Below, one piece after another: positions 16,084 through 24,647 of a DNA stretch of 35,246 nucleotides. The DNA comes from Bacillota bacterium. GTDB taxonomy: Bacteria; Bacillota; Clostridia; Acetivibrionales; DUMC01. The stretch spans positions 1 through 35,246 of the forward strand of contig JABUEW010000035.1 of NCBI GenBank assembly GCA_013314855.1, in the 5' to 3' direction. The position numbers and the translations under genes were made by a program. Positions within the stretch are counted from its first letter, which is position 1. Every line of letters starts with the position of its first letter. The notes under the pieces are model-generated. The model did no database searches and was not told the origin of the DNA. It saw only the letters and a list, made by a program, of their open reading frames with translations.

Positions 16084-19000
16084 ATGTTTATAGCTGATTT
16101 TCATATACATTCAAAATACTCAAGAGCTACAAGCAGGGATTGTGTACCTGAAGTGCTTGAATTTTGGGCACGGCGTAAAGGGATTGGCGTTATTGGTACG
16201 GGTGATTTCACCCATCCTGCCTGGCGTGAGGAATTAAAGGAGAAGCTTGTTCCCTCAGGAGAAGGACTTTATGTTCTTAAGAATGATTTCCGCAAAGAGG
16301 ATAAAGTTGCAGGAGCAGATTTCAAGCCTCGATTTGTTGTTTCTGGTGAAATCAGCTCAATATACAAAAAGAACGGAAGGATAAGAAAGGTTCACAACCT
16401 GATACTTCTACCCAGCCTGGAACATGCTGAATTAATATCACGCAGGCTTGAGGCCATAGGCAATTTGCGGTCTGACGGCAGGCCGATATTGGGCCTTGAC
16501 AGCAGGGATTTGCTTGAGATAGTACTTGATATGTGCTCGGAGGCTATATTTATACCTGCTCACATATGGACGCCGCATTTCTCCCTGTACGGTGCATATT
16601 CCGGTTTTGACGACATCATGGAGTGCTTCGAGGACCTCACAGGCTATGTATATGCACTCGAAACAGGCCTTTCCTCAGACCCTCCAATGAATTGGCGCCT
16701 TTCTGCACTGGATGACTTTACGCTGGTTTCCAACTCGGATGCACATTCCCCGGCAAACCTGGGAAGAGAGGCAAACATTTTCGATACAGGACTTTCTTAT
16801 CAGTGCATGTTGAAGGCGTTAAAAAACCGCAGTACAAAGGAGTTCCATGGTACAATAGAGTTTTTTCCGGAGGAAGGCAAATACCACTATGACGGGCACA
16901 GGGCATGCAAGGTGTGCTGGAAGCCTTCGGATACAAAAGCTGCGGGAGGCATATGCCCTGTATGCGGCGGCAGGATTACAGTCGGAGTGCTTCACCGGGT
17001 TGAAGTCCTTGCAGACAGGGAAGAGGGGTTCGTGCCACCGGTGGCAAAGCATTTTGAAAGCCTTGTTCCTCTTTATGAGGTAATAGCTTCCTCGATAGGT
17101 TCTGCTGTTACCGGTACGAAGGTGAAGGAAAAGTACGATGACCTGATACGGAGCCTCGGACCGGAGTTATTTATACTCCGTGAGGCACCGCTGAAAGATA
17201 TTGAATTGGTGGCAGGCCCATGTATAGCTGAAGGCATCCGCAGGCTGAGATGCGGCAAGGTCGAAATACAACCTGGGTTTGATGGAGAATACGGTAGAAT
17301 TAAAATAATAGACAAAAGTGAAATAGACATGCTTTCAGGCCAGCTATGCTTTATTGATGATAAAAGTACTTGTATTAAAAAACCATCGATACCTAAAACT
17401 ATTCAGGACATAAAGGTTTCGGCTAATGAAGCGGAATCGGCGCCGGTTTTAGTTGATGCCTGTCCGTCAAACGATAGTGAGTACCCTATGAAAGCTGTTT
17501 CCTCAAACATTCTCTATGGATTGAACGAAGAGCAGTGGGAAGCTGTTTCGTCCCCCAGCCCGGCAATTGCGGTAATTGCAGGTCCTGGAACCGGAAAAAC
17601 AAAAACACTGGTATGCCGTATTGCTTACCTTGTTGAAAAATGCGGTATACATCCCTCGCAGATAACTGCCGTTACTTTTACAAATAAGGCTGCAAATGAG
17701 ATGCGCATCCGTCTGGAGAAGCATTTCGGGGACAAGCGGACAGCAGGTGCAATGACAATAGGGACATTCCACTCTATATGCCTTCAGATTTTGTCCAAAT
17801 GGAGGGGCAAGAATAACATAACTATTATTGATGAATATAATGCCGTTTCAATAATCGAGGAAATATTAAAGGATATGAAATTGGAGATTTCTCCTCGAGA
17901 TGTCATGAGAGGGATATCGCTGATTAAAAACGGTGCATCCCCGGTGGGAGATAAGAAAAAATCCGATATCCCAGCCATTGTATACGATTTATACTGCTCG
18001 CAGCTTAAGCGTTACGGTGTAATGGACTATGACGATATCCTCCTCGAAGTACTTCACCAGTTTGAGTGTAGAAACATAGGGGATATATCAGACAGAAGCC
18101 TGGAAAACTCTTTCTCGTACCTGCTGGTGGATGAGTTCCAGGATATAAACGAGATTCAATACCGCTTGATAAAAGAATGGGGCAGGAAAAGCGAGAGCAT
18201 TTTTATTATAGGTGACCCTGACCAGTCGATTTATGGTTTCAGGGGTTCGGATTTCCGCTATTTTGAAAGGTTTATAGAGGATTTCCCCGGTATCCACCAC
18301 GTCCGGTTGACTCAGAATTACCGTTCAACACCCGAGATAATCGCTTCCGCCAAATCGGTAATCTCAAAGAAATCTGCAGGGGGGCGTACATGTTCCCTCG
18401 ACGCAAAAAGAGAAAGCGGCACCAAAGTACGTTTTATAAAAACCAACGATGAATTTTCGGAGGCGCTGTTTGTTGCAAAGGAAATAAACCGTATGGTTGG
18501 CGGTATCGATATGCTTGATACACAGATACTGTCAGCACCCAACAGAAAAAGGCCTGCGGCAAAACACCCAAGAGGCTTTTCTGATATTGCCATATTATAC
18601 CGCACCAATCGTCAGGCGGAAATTCTGGAGCAGTGCTTTTTAAAAGAAGGTATCCAGTATGTAGTCGTCGGGCGGGACGAGTTCCTTTCAGATAAGTTGG
18701 TCCGTGAGGCGATTGCGTTTTTCAGGTTTTTGCTCAACCCCGGGGATATCGCTTCACTATTGGTATGTCTTAAAGCAGAAAGCATATATTCGGCAGACCT
18801 GAACCAAAAAGTCCTAGAAAGTTACGTTGCAGGTGAGAAAAGCGTATCATCCCTCGCAAGGATCATGGAAGGGATTCAGCTGCCGCTGCAAAAATTAGGC
18901 AAATCCCGGAATTTCATAGAAATGTTGAGGAAATATCAACCTATCATTAATAAAGAAAAGCCGTGGAAGATTATAGATTCCTGGATTAACGACAACAGTC

Positions 19001-19434
19001 TGTCAGGTATAAGGTGCATGGAACTGCTTTTAAATACGTCTGTTATGTATAACAAAATGTCTTCCTTTATTCAAAACCTTGTGTTGGGTCGCGAAAGTGA
19101 TGTTGTACGCAGCGGTAGCAAGGTTTATTCTCCGGATGCGGTTCAGTTAATGACCATGCATGCGGCAAAAGGCCTTGAATTTCCCATAGTGTTTATTTGC
19201 GGCGTAAACGATGGCATAATTCCTTTAAAGAACAGCAACCCAGGCTTTGATATTGACGAGGAGAGACGGCTTTTCTATGTCGGGATGACAAGGGCACGGG
19301 ATGAGCTTATACTTCTGACATCCCGTACCCCATCTCCTTTTATTGCAGACATATCTGAAGAGCAACTTATAAGAGAGAATGCTTTTACGCAAAAGCAAGT
19401 GCCTCAATACAAGCAAGCAAGCCTTTTTGACTAA
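16084..19434 (+). CDS. Endonuclease Q-like PHP nuclease fused to a UvrD-type helicase
   Basis: The protein has 1116 residues. The N-terminal part (1-about 425) is a PHP nuclease of the EndoQ type: metal ligands DFHIHSKYS at 5-13, GTGDFTHP near 39, PAHIWTP near 159, NSDAHSP at 217-223, then a zinc finger with C275, C278, C291 and C294. EndoQ of Thermococcales nicks DNA 5' of deaminated bases and abasic sites. The C-terminal part (about 475-1116) is an SF1A helicase: NEEQWEAV (Q motif), GPGTGKT at 500-506, LLVDEFQD ending at D687, GDPDQSIYGFRG, LTQNYRS, TMHAAKGLEFP and FYVGMTRARDEL, so all motifs are intact. A nick-and-unwind repair enzyme is the likely role (inference). It ends 35 bp from the convergent asnB. 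Confidence 0.9.
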   Translation: MFIADFHIHSKYSRATSRDCVPEVLEFWARRKGIGVIGTGDFTHPAWREELKEKLVPSGEGLYVLKNDFRKEDKVAGADFKPRFVVSGEISSIYKKNGRIRKVHNLILLPSLEHAELISRRLEAIGNLRSDGRPILGLDSRDLLEIVLDMCSEAIFIPAHIWTPHFSLYGAYSGFDDIMECFEDLTGYVYALETGLSSDPPMNWRLSALDDFTLVSNSDAHSPANLGREANIFDTGLSYQCMLKALKNRSTKEFHGTIEFFPEEGKYHYDGHRACKVCWKPSDTKAAGGICPVCGGRITVGVLHRVEVLADREEGFVPPVAKHFESLVPLYEVIASSIGSAVTGTKVKEKYDDLIRSLGPELFILREAPLKDIELVAGPCIAEGIRRLRCGKVEIQPGFDGEYGRIKIIDKSEIDMLSGQLCFIDDKSTCIKKPSIPKTIQDIKVSANEAESAPVLVDACPSNDSEYPMKAVSSNILYGLNEEQWEAVSSPSPAIAVIAGPGTGKTKTLVCRIAYLVEKCGIHPSQITAVTFTNKAANEMRIRLEKHFGDKRTAGAMTIGTFHSICLQILSKWRGKNNITIIDEYNAVSIIEEILKDMKLEISPRDVMRGISLIKNGASPVGDKKKSDIPAIVYDLYCSQLKRYGVMDYDDILLEVLHQFECRNIGDISDRSLENSFSYLLVDEFQDINEIQYRLIKEWGRKSESIFIIGDPDQSIYGFRGSDFRYFERFIEDFPGIHHVRLTQNYRSTPEIIASAKSVISKKSAGGRTCSLDAKRESGTKVRFIKTNDEFSEALFVAKEINRMVGGIDMLDTQILSAPNRKRPAAKHPRGFSDIAILYRTNRQAEILEQCFLKEGIQYVVVGRDEFLSDKLVREAIAFFRFLLNPGDIASLLVCLKAESIYSADLNQKVLESYVAGEKSVSSLARIMEGIQLPLQKLGKSRNFIEMLRKYQPIINKEKPWKIIDSWINDNSLSGIRCMELLLNTSVMYNKMSSFIQNLVLGRESDVVRSGSKVYSPDAVQLMTMHAAKGLEFPIVFICGVNDGIIPLKNSNPGFDIDEERRLFYVGMTRARDELILLTSRTPSPFIADISEEQLIRENAFTQKQVPQYKQASLFD

Positions 19435-19445
19435 TTGACAGATTG

Positions 19446-19482
19446 GGATAATGTGCTTCGGCAGTGACTTCACATAATCCTT
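19446..19482. other. Convergent hairpin between the PHP-UvrD gene and asnB
   Basis: GGATAATGTG and CACATAATCC form an arm pair with one mismatch. The right arm overlaps the asnB stop. There is no T-run on either strand, so termination is uncertain, but the position between two convergent stops suits a shared 3' end. Confidence 0.35.
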
Positions 19483-21311
19483 ATCCTGTATTTCCTCAAC
19501 CATACATCAACCTGTATCAGGTAAGCGAACATCTGTGGTGTTGCCATAAGCTGACCAAACCACGGTTTGCCGTAATCTGACTCGCTTTCAGCAAGTGAGC
19601 GAACTGCTTTTACATCTATCAACGGCTTAATTGGTGAATTGCTGTCGTATAAAATTTCCAGCATCCATTTCTTTACTTCAGCCTCATATGATGGGTTATG
19701 GGTTTTTGGATAAGGGCTCTTTTTGCGGTACAACACATCATCCGGCAGGACGCCTTTCAGTGCCTGACGCAACAGTCCTTTTTCTCTTCCTTCAAGCATT
19801 TTCATTTCCCATGGAATGTTCCAAACATACTGTACCAGGCGGTGGTCACAGTATGGAACTCTCACTTCAAGCCCTGAAGCCATACTCATGCGATCCTTAC
19901 GCTCAAGAAGCGTGCTCATGAACCAGGTTATATTAAGGTAGAACAATTCGCGCCTGCGGGCTTCCAGCGCATTTTCACCAGGAAGACGCGGAACTTCTTC
20001 AAGGGTTTCAAGATACCTTCTGTTAATATACTCTTCAGGTTTAATTCGCTCAATTAATTCCCGCGATAGCACTCTTGTACGCTCCTGAATGGAACGGGCC
20101 CAGGGAAATGTATGAGCGTTGAGCAGTTCTTCATGGTGGAACCATGGATATCCTCCGAATATCTCATCAGCACATTCACCTGAAAGTGCGACGGTTACGT
20201 CTTTCTTTATTTCACGGCAGAACAACCATAATGAGGAATCTACATCGGCCATGCCGGGCAAATCGCGAGCGTTAACTGCGGAAATGAGGGATTCCACCAG
20301 CTGGGGAGTATCGAATCTTATATAATGATGGCATGTATTGAATTCCTCAGACATGCGTTTAACCCATGGTCCATCCGAATTTGGCTGGAATGAGCTGGGC
20401 TTGAAATACAACTCATTATCTACATAGTCTATAGAGTAAGTGTGAAGCTGTCCCTGGCCTGTCATCCTAAAGTGGTTTGCTGCAATTGCAGTAATGGCGC
20501 TTGAATCAAGACCACCGGACAAAAATGTGCATACAGGCACATCTGCAACAAGCTGTCTTACAACGGCATCCTTGACAAGTACGCTCAACTTCTCGATAGT
20601 ATCTTCCAAACTGTCTTCATGAGGGTAGCTTTCGAGAGACCAGTATTTGCGCATATGTACTCCATTTGAATCGTACAGAATGTAGCAGGCAGGCTTAACT
20701 TCCGAAATACCTTTAAATACTCCATGCCCTGGTGTGCGTGCAGGACCCAGCGAAAAAACCTCTGCCAGTCCTTCGGTATCAACCTCGGGCTTAATTAAGG
20801 GGTGTGCAAGTATGGCCTTTAACTCAGAACCAAATATTAATGAACTTCCATGCTCTGCATAGAATAAAGGCTTAACTCCAAACCTGTCGCGTGCTAGAAA
20901 AAGGCTTTGGTCTTTTTCACTCCATACTCCAAAAGCGTAAATTCCATTTAAGTATTGAACACATTCAGGTCCCCATTCAATATATGACATAAGCAATACT
21001 TCTGTGTCCGAATTGCTGAAGAACACATGTCCCCTGGACTCGAGTACATTGCGCAAATCCGCCGTGTTATAAAGCTCTCCGTTGTAAGTTATAACGTAAT
21101 TATAGCCACCCTTCTGACGTATCATAGGTTGAGATCCACCGGAAGGGTCGATAACTATGAGGCGCCTGTGGGCTATGAGGGCATGAGGCGATATCCATAG
21201 CCCGGAAGCGTCAGGCCCGCGATAATTTAGCGTATCAGCCATCTCTTCAATTATTTTCTGCTGAGTACTCAAATCTTTTTTCAGGTCTATCCAACCTGCT
21301 ATCCCACACAT
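19470..21311 (-). CDS. asnB: Asparagine synthetase B (glutamine-hydrolysing)
   Basis: The start was set at the ATG giving MCGIAGWIDLKK, because the N-terminal cysteine (Cys2) is the glutaminase nucleophile and must be exposed; a longer frame starting at 21362 would block it. AGGGAG lies 9 nt before this ATG. The 613-residue protein has an Ntn glutaminase domain (2-about 200: RGPDASG, AHRRLIVID, YNGELYN) and a synthetase domain with the ATP pyrophosphatase motif LSGGLDSSAI and SGECADEIFGGY. It converts aspartate to asparagine using glutamine and ATP. Length is usual for the family. A terminator-like hairpin lies in its leader. Confidence 0.95.
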   Translation of the reverse strand: MCGIAGWIDLKKDLSTQQKIIEEMADTLNYRGPDASGLWISPHALIAHRRLIVIDPSGGSQPMIRQKGGYNYVITYNGELYNTADLRNVLESRGHVFFSNSDTEVLLMSYIEWGPECVQYLNGIYAFGVWSEKDQSLFLARDRFGVKPLFYAEHGSSLIFGSELKAILAHPLIKPEVDTEGLAEVFSLGPARTPGHGVFKGISEVKPACYILYDSNGVHMRKYWSLESYPHEDSLEDTIEKLSVLVKDAVVRQLVADVPVCTFLSGGLDSSAITAIAANHFRMTGQGQLHTYSIDYVDNELYFKPSSFQPNSDGPWVKRMSEEFNTCHHYIRFDTPQLVESLISAVNARDLPGMADVDSSLWLFCREIKKDVTVALSGECADEIFGGYPWFHHEELLNAHTFPWARSIQERTRVLSRELIERIKPEEYINRRYLETLEEVPRLPGENALEARRRELFYLNITWFMSTLLERKDRMSMASGLEVRVPYCDHRLVQYVWNIPWEMKMLEGREKGLLRQALKGVLPDDVLYRKKSPYPKTHNPSYEAEVKKWMLEILYDSNSPIKPLIDVKAVRSLAESESDYGKPWFGQLMATPQMFAYLIQVDVWLRKYRIRIM

Positions 21312-21340
21312 ATGCCTCAACTCCCTTAAATAAATTCTTA

Positions 21341-21366
21341 TACTATCAAAAAGTACTATCAAAAAG
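21341..21366. repeat. Tandem 13-bp direct repeat in the asnB leader
   Basis: Two perfect, abutting copies of TACTATCAAAAAG (21341-21353 and 21354-21366). On the minus strand each copy supplies a T-run, the second directly after the leader hairpin. Confidence 0.8.
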
Positions 21367-21391
21367 GCACCATACTCACATGTATGGCGCC
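21361..21391 (-). terminator. Terminator-like hairpin in the asnB 5' leader
   Basis: Read on the minus strand, GGCGCCATAC (complement of 21382-21391) pairs with GTATGGTGCC (complement of 21366-21375), one mismatch, followed by TTTTT. It lies about 55 nt upstream of the asnB start with no minus-strand gene ahead of it, so it is a candidate attenuator. The T-box sequence GGTGG and an obvious riboswitch are not seen. Confidence 0.55.
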
Positions 21392-21540
21392 TTTGCCTAA
21401 TTGATAATCAATATCATTAACGTTACATTACTAATATATGATGACACAAAAAATTGGTTACGATAAAACTAATAAAATTTTGCAAAATTTTTAGAAAAAA
21501 TATATGTGTAACAGTCAATTTAATCTAAAATGTTTGTTTA

Positions 21541-21640
21541 ATGAGTATGACTTTTAGTAAGTAACCTATTGCCAACCGAATAATTATTTAGTATAATTTA
21601 ACTACAAAACAATTGTTCGAGAGGTTGCATAAACATTATG
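21541..21640 (+). mobile_element. Solo left end of the IS1595-type element
   Basis: This stretch aligns with 625-719 through most of its length (shared TATGACTTTTAGT, AGTAACC, CAACCGAA, GTATAATTTAACTACAAA, TTGTTCG, GAGGTT) with scattered changes. It stops around the original start codon; no transposase follows. It is an old IS remnant. Confidence 0.8.
21569..21597 (+). promoter_or_regulatory. IS-derived promoter upstream of the two-component system
   Basis: TTGCCA (21569-21574), a 17-bp spacer and TATAAT (21592-21597) correspond to the transposase promoter of the full element. It points toward the response regulator gene with no terminator in the 130 bp between. Confidence 0.65.
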
Positions 21641-21730
21641 TTCTAATAAACAAATTTTATTAAAAAAATTAATACAAATTTAAGATTTTTAATAAATTTG
21701 ATAATCTGATGAATATAAAGAGGTACATTT

Positions 21731-22426
21731 ATGGATGAGGTAAGAGTTTTGATAGTTGATGATGAAGAGCGCATAAGGGAAATGATTAAGGAATATATCA
21801 GCCTTGAGGGATATATTATTGATGAAGCTTCGGATGGAGTTGAAGCATTAAACCTGTTCGAACAAAATAAATACTCGCTTGTTGTGCTCGATGTTATGAT
21901 GCCTAAAATGGACGGCTGGAGTGTGTGCAGGGAAATCCGGAAAACCTCTCATGTACCTATAATCATGCTGACAGCAAGAGGCGAAGAATACGATAAATTG
22001 TTTGGGTTTGAACTAGGAGTGGACGACTATGTTGTAAAGCCTTTCAGCCCGAGGGAACTGCTTGCCCGTATGAAAGCAGTTATGAGAAGGAGTATTTTGC
22101 CGTTTCAGGATGTTCAAAGGGAGAATAAAGCTGTCTTTGAAGGCCTTGTTATCGAGTTTGATTCACGGAATGTATATGTAGATGGGAATATTGTCAGCCT
22201 TACACCAAAAGAGTATGAACTATTGAATTTCTTTGTCAGGAATCCGAATAGAGTGTTTTCAAGGGAGCAGCTTCTCACAGAGGTCTGGAGTTATGATTTT
22301 ACAGGAGATGATAGAACCGTGGATACCCATGTAAAAATGTTACGGGAAAGCCTGGGCCATTATAGGAAATATATTGTGACTGTTTGGGGAACAGGCTATA
22401 AATTTGAAGCAGGAGTCAGAAAATGA
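21731..22426 (+). CDS. OmpR-family response regulator
   Basis: The protein has 231 residues. The receiver domain (1-about 120) has the acidic pair DDE near 10-12, phospho-acceptor Asp54 in VLDVMMPKMDGW, the conserved Thr in MLTARGE and Lys in VVKPFSPREL. The C-terminal winged helix (about 135-230) has LTPKEYELLNFFVRNPNRVF and VDTHVKMLRESLG, typical of OmpR/PhoB. AAAGAGGT precedes ATG 21731. It overlaps the kinase gene by 4 bp (ATGA). Its probable binding site is the set of 11-bp direct repeats at 23857-23889. Confidence 0.95.
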   Translation: MDEVRVLIVDDEERIREMIKEYISLEGYIIDEASDGVEALNLFEQNKYSLVVLDVMMPKMDGWSVCREIRKTSHVPIIMLTARGEEYDKLFGFELGVDDYVVKPFSPRELLARMKAVMRRSILPFQDVQRENKAVFEGLVIEFDSRNVYVDGNIVSLTPKEYELLNFFVRNPNRVFSREQLLTEVWSYDFTGDDRTVDTHVKMLRESLGHYRKYIVTVWGTGYKFEAGVRK

Positions 22427-23820
22427 AAAGTATAGGTTTTAAGCTCTGGGCCGGGATGATGGCCCTTGTTATAATTGTATTAGTACTTCTATGGCTTTTT
22501 CAGATTGTGTTTCTTGAAAGCTTTTATACCGGTATGAGAGTATCGGGGGTAAAAAATGAAGGTAGTTCCATTGCTAAATTACTTGGCGAGGGAAATAAGG
22601 CCGAATTTGAAAACAAAGCAGATATTTTCGCATTTAATAACAACTTGAGCATTGAACTTTTAGACTTGGATGGAAGTATTGTATATACAACAGGCTCGAC
22701 GGGCTATGCCGGACAAATGCCCATGATGAGAAGTAGAGAAAAGGTTGAGGCTTTTCAGGAAGTTCTTGCCGGAAAGGAAGTAACCATCCCTTTATCTCAT
22801 CCCCGGTTCGGGAACAAATTTATGATGATAGGACTCCCAGTAAAAACATCCGGAGAATTAACAGGCGTGCTTTTTATAAACATGCCGTTAGCTCCGGTTG
22901 AGGATACTGTTTTAATTTTAAAAAAACAGCTTATATTTATTACATTGATTTTGCTTGCTGCAGCACTCTTTATTTCATATATGATCTCCAGAACATTTAC
23001 GAAACCTATACTTGAGATTAAGAAGGTATCTGAGAAGATGGCTTCCGGCGATTTTTCAGACAGGATAAAATCCGGGAGTAGGGATGAAATCGGTAAACTG
23101 GCAGAAACAATCAATTATATGGGAGAGGAACTTTCTAAGATTGAACAGCTTCGTAAAGACTTGATTGCCAATGTATCCCATGAGCTTCGGACACCGTTAA
23201 GCTTAATCCGCGGCTATGCAGAGACCATAAGAGATGTCAGCGGAAATGTTCTGGAAAAACGTGAAAAACAGCTTGATATTATTATTGAAGAATCAGAGCG
23301 GCTAAGTAAGATTGTGGATGATATTCTTAACCTTTCACAGATGCAGGCAGGGTACATGAACTTAAATCCGGGACAGTTTTTGATAAACAAAACAATAGAG
23401 GATATAATTAAAAGATATAATATTTTAAGTGATAAGACAGGTATTAAGATTATATTTAAAGCTACCGGGGACATAATGGTAACAGCTGATGAGTTGAGAA
23501 TAGAACAGGTATTGTATAATCTTATAAATAATGCTTTCAACCACACACCGGAAGGGGGAAGCATAACGGTTAAAGTGATTAATCGTCAAGACACTGTTAA
23601 AGTCGAGGTATCAGATACTGGAACGGGCATCTCAGATGAGGACATCAAGCGTGTGTGGGACAGGTACTATAAAGCAGACAAAACAAGCGGAAGGAAAATG
23701 GTGGGTACAGGACTTGGACTTGCTATCGTAAAAAGCGTACTTGAGGCACATAAGGCTTTATATGGTGTAGAAAGCAAAAAAGGAGCCGGAACTACATTTT
23801 GGTTCGAGCTTAATAAATAG
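22423..23820 (+). CDS. HAMP-domain sensor histidine kinase
   Basis: The protein has 465 residues. One transmembrane segment lies near 10-30 (MMALVIIVLVLLWLFQIVF) and a second near 168-190 (LIFITLILLAAALFISYMI); between them is an extracytoplasmic sensor of about 135 residues. HAMP follows (about 190-240), then the phospho-acceptor helix with His253 in NVSHELRTPLSLIRGY, then the ATPase domain with NNAFNHTP (N box), DTGTGIS (G1) and GTGLGLAIV (G2). All kinase boxes are intact. It is translationally coupled to the response regulator and should phosphorylate it. The signal is not evident from the sequence. Confidence 0.95.
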   Translation: MKSIGFKLWAGMMALVIIVLVLLWLFQIVFLESFYTGMRVSGVKNEGSSIAKLLGEGNKAEFENKADIFAFNNNLSIELLDLDGSIVYTTGSTGYAGQMPMMRSREKVEAFQEVLAGKEVTIPLSHPRFGNKFMMIGLPVKTSGELTGVLFINMPLAPVEDTVLILKKQLIFITLILLAAALFISYMISRTFTKPILEIKKVSEKMASGDFSDRIKSGSRDEIGKLAETINYMGEELSKIEQLRKDLIANVSHELRTPLSLIRGYAETIRDVSGNVLEKREKQLDIIIEESERLSKIVDDILNLSQMQAGYMNLNPGQFLINKTIEDIIKRYNILSDKTGIKIIFKATGDIMVTADELRIEQVLYNLINNAFNHTPEGGSITVKVINRQDTVKVEVSDTGTGISDEDIKRVWDRYYKADKTSGRKMVGTGLGLAIVKSVLEAHKALYGVESKKGAGTTFWFELNK

Positions 23821-23856
23821 GTAAGCGTTCACATTATTTTAATAAATATTTCACAA

Positions 23857-23903
23857 TTCTTTTAGAGTTCTATCATACTTCTATCACAATTACTCCTTAT
23901 AAT
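23857..23903 (+). promoter_or_regulatory. Response-regulator box and promoter of the DUF2680 gene
   Basis: Three tandem 11-bp units start at 23857, 23868 and 23879 (TTCTTTTAGAG, TTCTATCATAC, TTCTATCACAA). They end 8 bp before a perfect -10, TATAAT (23898-23903). There is no -35 hexamer; the repeats occupy its place. This is the layout of promoters activated by OmpR/PhoB-type regulators, so control by the adjacent regulator is likely. Confidence 0.7.
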
Positions 23904-23930
23904 AGAAATAGAAAATGTAAAAACAACGTC

Positions 23931-23981
23931 GGACATTTCCTAACTGAACAGGAATGTATTATTGTTCGGAGAGAAATGTCC
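23931..23981 (+). other. Long hairpin in the DUF2680 gene 5' untranslated region
   Basis: GGACATTTC (23931-23939) is the perfect complement of GAAATGTCC (23973-23981), with an inner GAACA/TGTTC pair. It lies between the promoter and the ribosome site and may stabilise the mRNA. Confidence 0.6.
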
Positions 23982-24008
23982 TAATACCAAAAAAGGAGTG
24001 TGAATTTT

Positions 24009-24488
24009 ATGAAAAACTTAAAAAGAATTATTGTAGTAGTAATAGTAGTAGTTATACTTGGCGTAGCTGGTGCTGCTTATGCCGCAACAGCAAAGACACC
24101 TGCAGAAATTGCATCGGGATTGACAGGAAAAGCTATTGAGGATCTCTACAAGGAGCGTGCTGCAGGAAAGACTTACGGCACCATTGCAAAAGAAGCCGGA
24201 AAACTAGAGGAATTCAAGGAACAAATGCTGGAACAGAAGAAAGCAATTCTTGACCAGCGTGTAGAGGATGGAAAGCTTACTCAGGAACAGGCCGATGAAA
24301 TCTATGATTCTATCAAAAACAACCAGGCTGCATGTGATGGAACAGGGAATGCCGGAATTGGTAAAAAATATGGAGCGGGTTTCGGCCAGTGCAGCGGTAT
24401 AGGCAATAGTATTGGCAAAGGTGGAGAAATACGCAATGGCAGTGGATTTGGCGGTAGAATGGGAGTTGGTAGAGGTCAAAACAGGTAG
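24009..24488 (+). CDS. Secreted DUF2680 protein with Gly-rich tail
   Basis: ATG 24009 lies 11 nt after AAGGAG; GTG 24000 is too close to it. The 159-residue product has a signal peptide (MKNLKRII followed by a valine-rich core and a likely cleavage at AAYA-AT). The mature part holds a DUF2680/YckD-like helical region (KTYGTIAKEAGKLEEFKEQM, LDQRVEDGKLTQEQADEIYD) and a glycine-rich C terminus (GKKYGAGFGQ, GFGGRMGVGRGQ). Proteins of this kind are exported and of unknown role. It directly follows the two-component system and has its own regulated promoter, so it is the probable output of that system. Confidence 0.85.
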   Translation: MKNLKRIIVVVIVVVILGVAGAAYAATAKTPAEIASGLTGKAIEDLYKERAAGKTYGTIAKEAGKLEEFKEQMLEQKKAILDQRVEDGKLTQEQADEIYDSIKNNQAACDGTGNAGIGKKYGAGFGQCSGIGNSIGKGGEIRNGSGFGGRMGVGRGQNR

Positions 24489-24544
24489 AGAGCTCTCTAA
24501 TGTTTAAAGGTTTTAGAAAAATATAGCTTTTATTTGAACAAAAA

Positions 24545-24591
24545 TAAAACCACAAAGGATGCTGTAAAGAACAGCTCTTTTGTGGTTTTTA
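24545..24591 (+). terminator. Terminator of the DUF2680 gene
   Basis: AAAACCACAAA pairs with TTTTGTGGTTTT, with an inner GCTGT/ACAGC stem, followed by TTTTT. Because the arms begin and end in A/T runs it could act in both directions. Confidence 0.8.
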
Positions 24592-24647
24592 TCGTATATT
24601 AATTTATAAACATCCTAAATAATGTTAGATGTTATGTTTGATGGTAG

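Noticed and set aside
16718-18608. Several 60-100 codon frames on the opposite strand of the PHP-UvrD gene
   Set aside because: They lack ribosome sites and family motifs and mirror a strongly supported gene; treated as shadows.
21402-21416. Fur-box-like sequence TGATAATCAATATCA upstream of asnB
   Set aside because: It is close to a 7-1-7 Fur site, but in a very AT-rich stretch and beside a gene with no link to iron, so chance is the simpler explanation.
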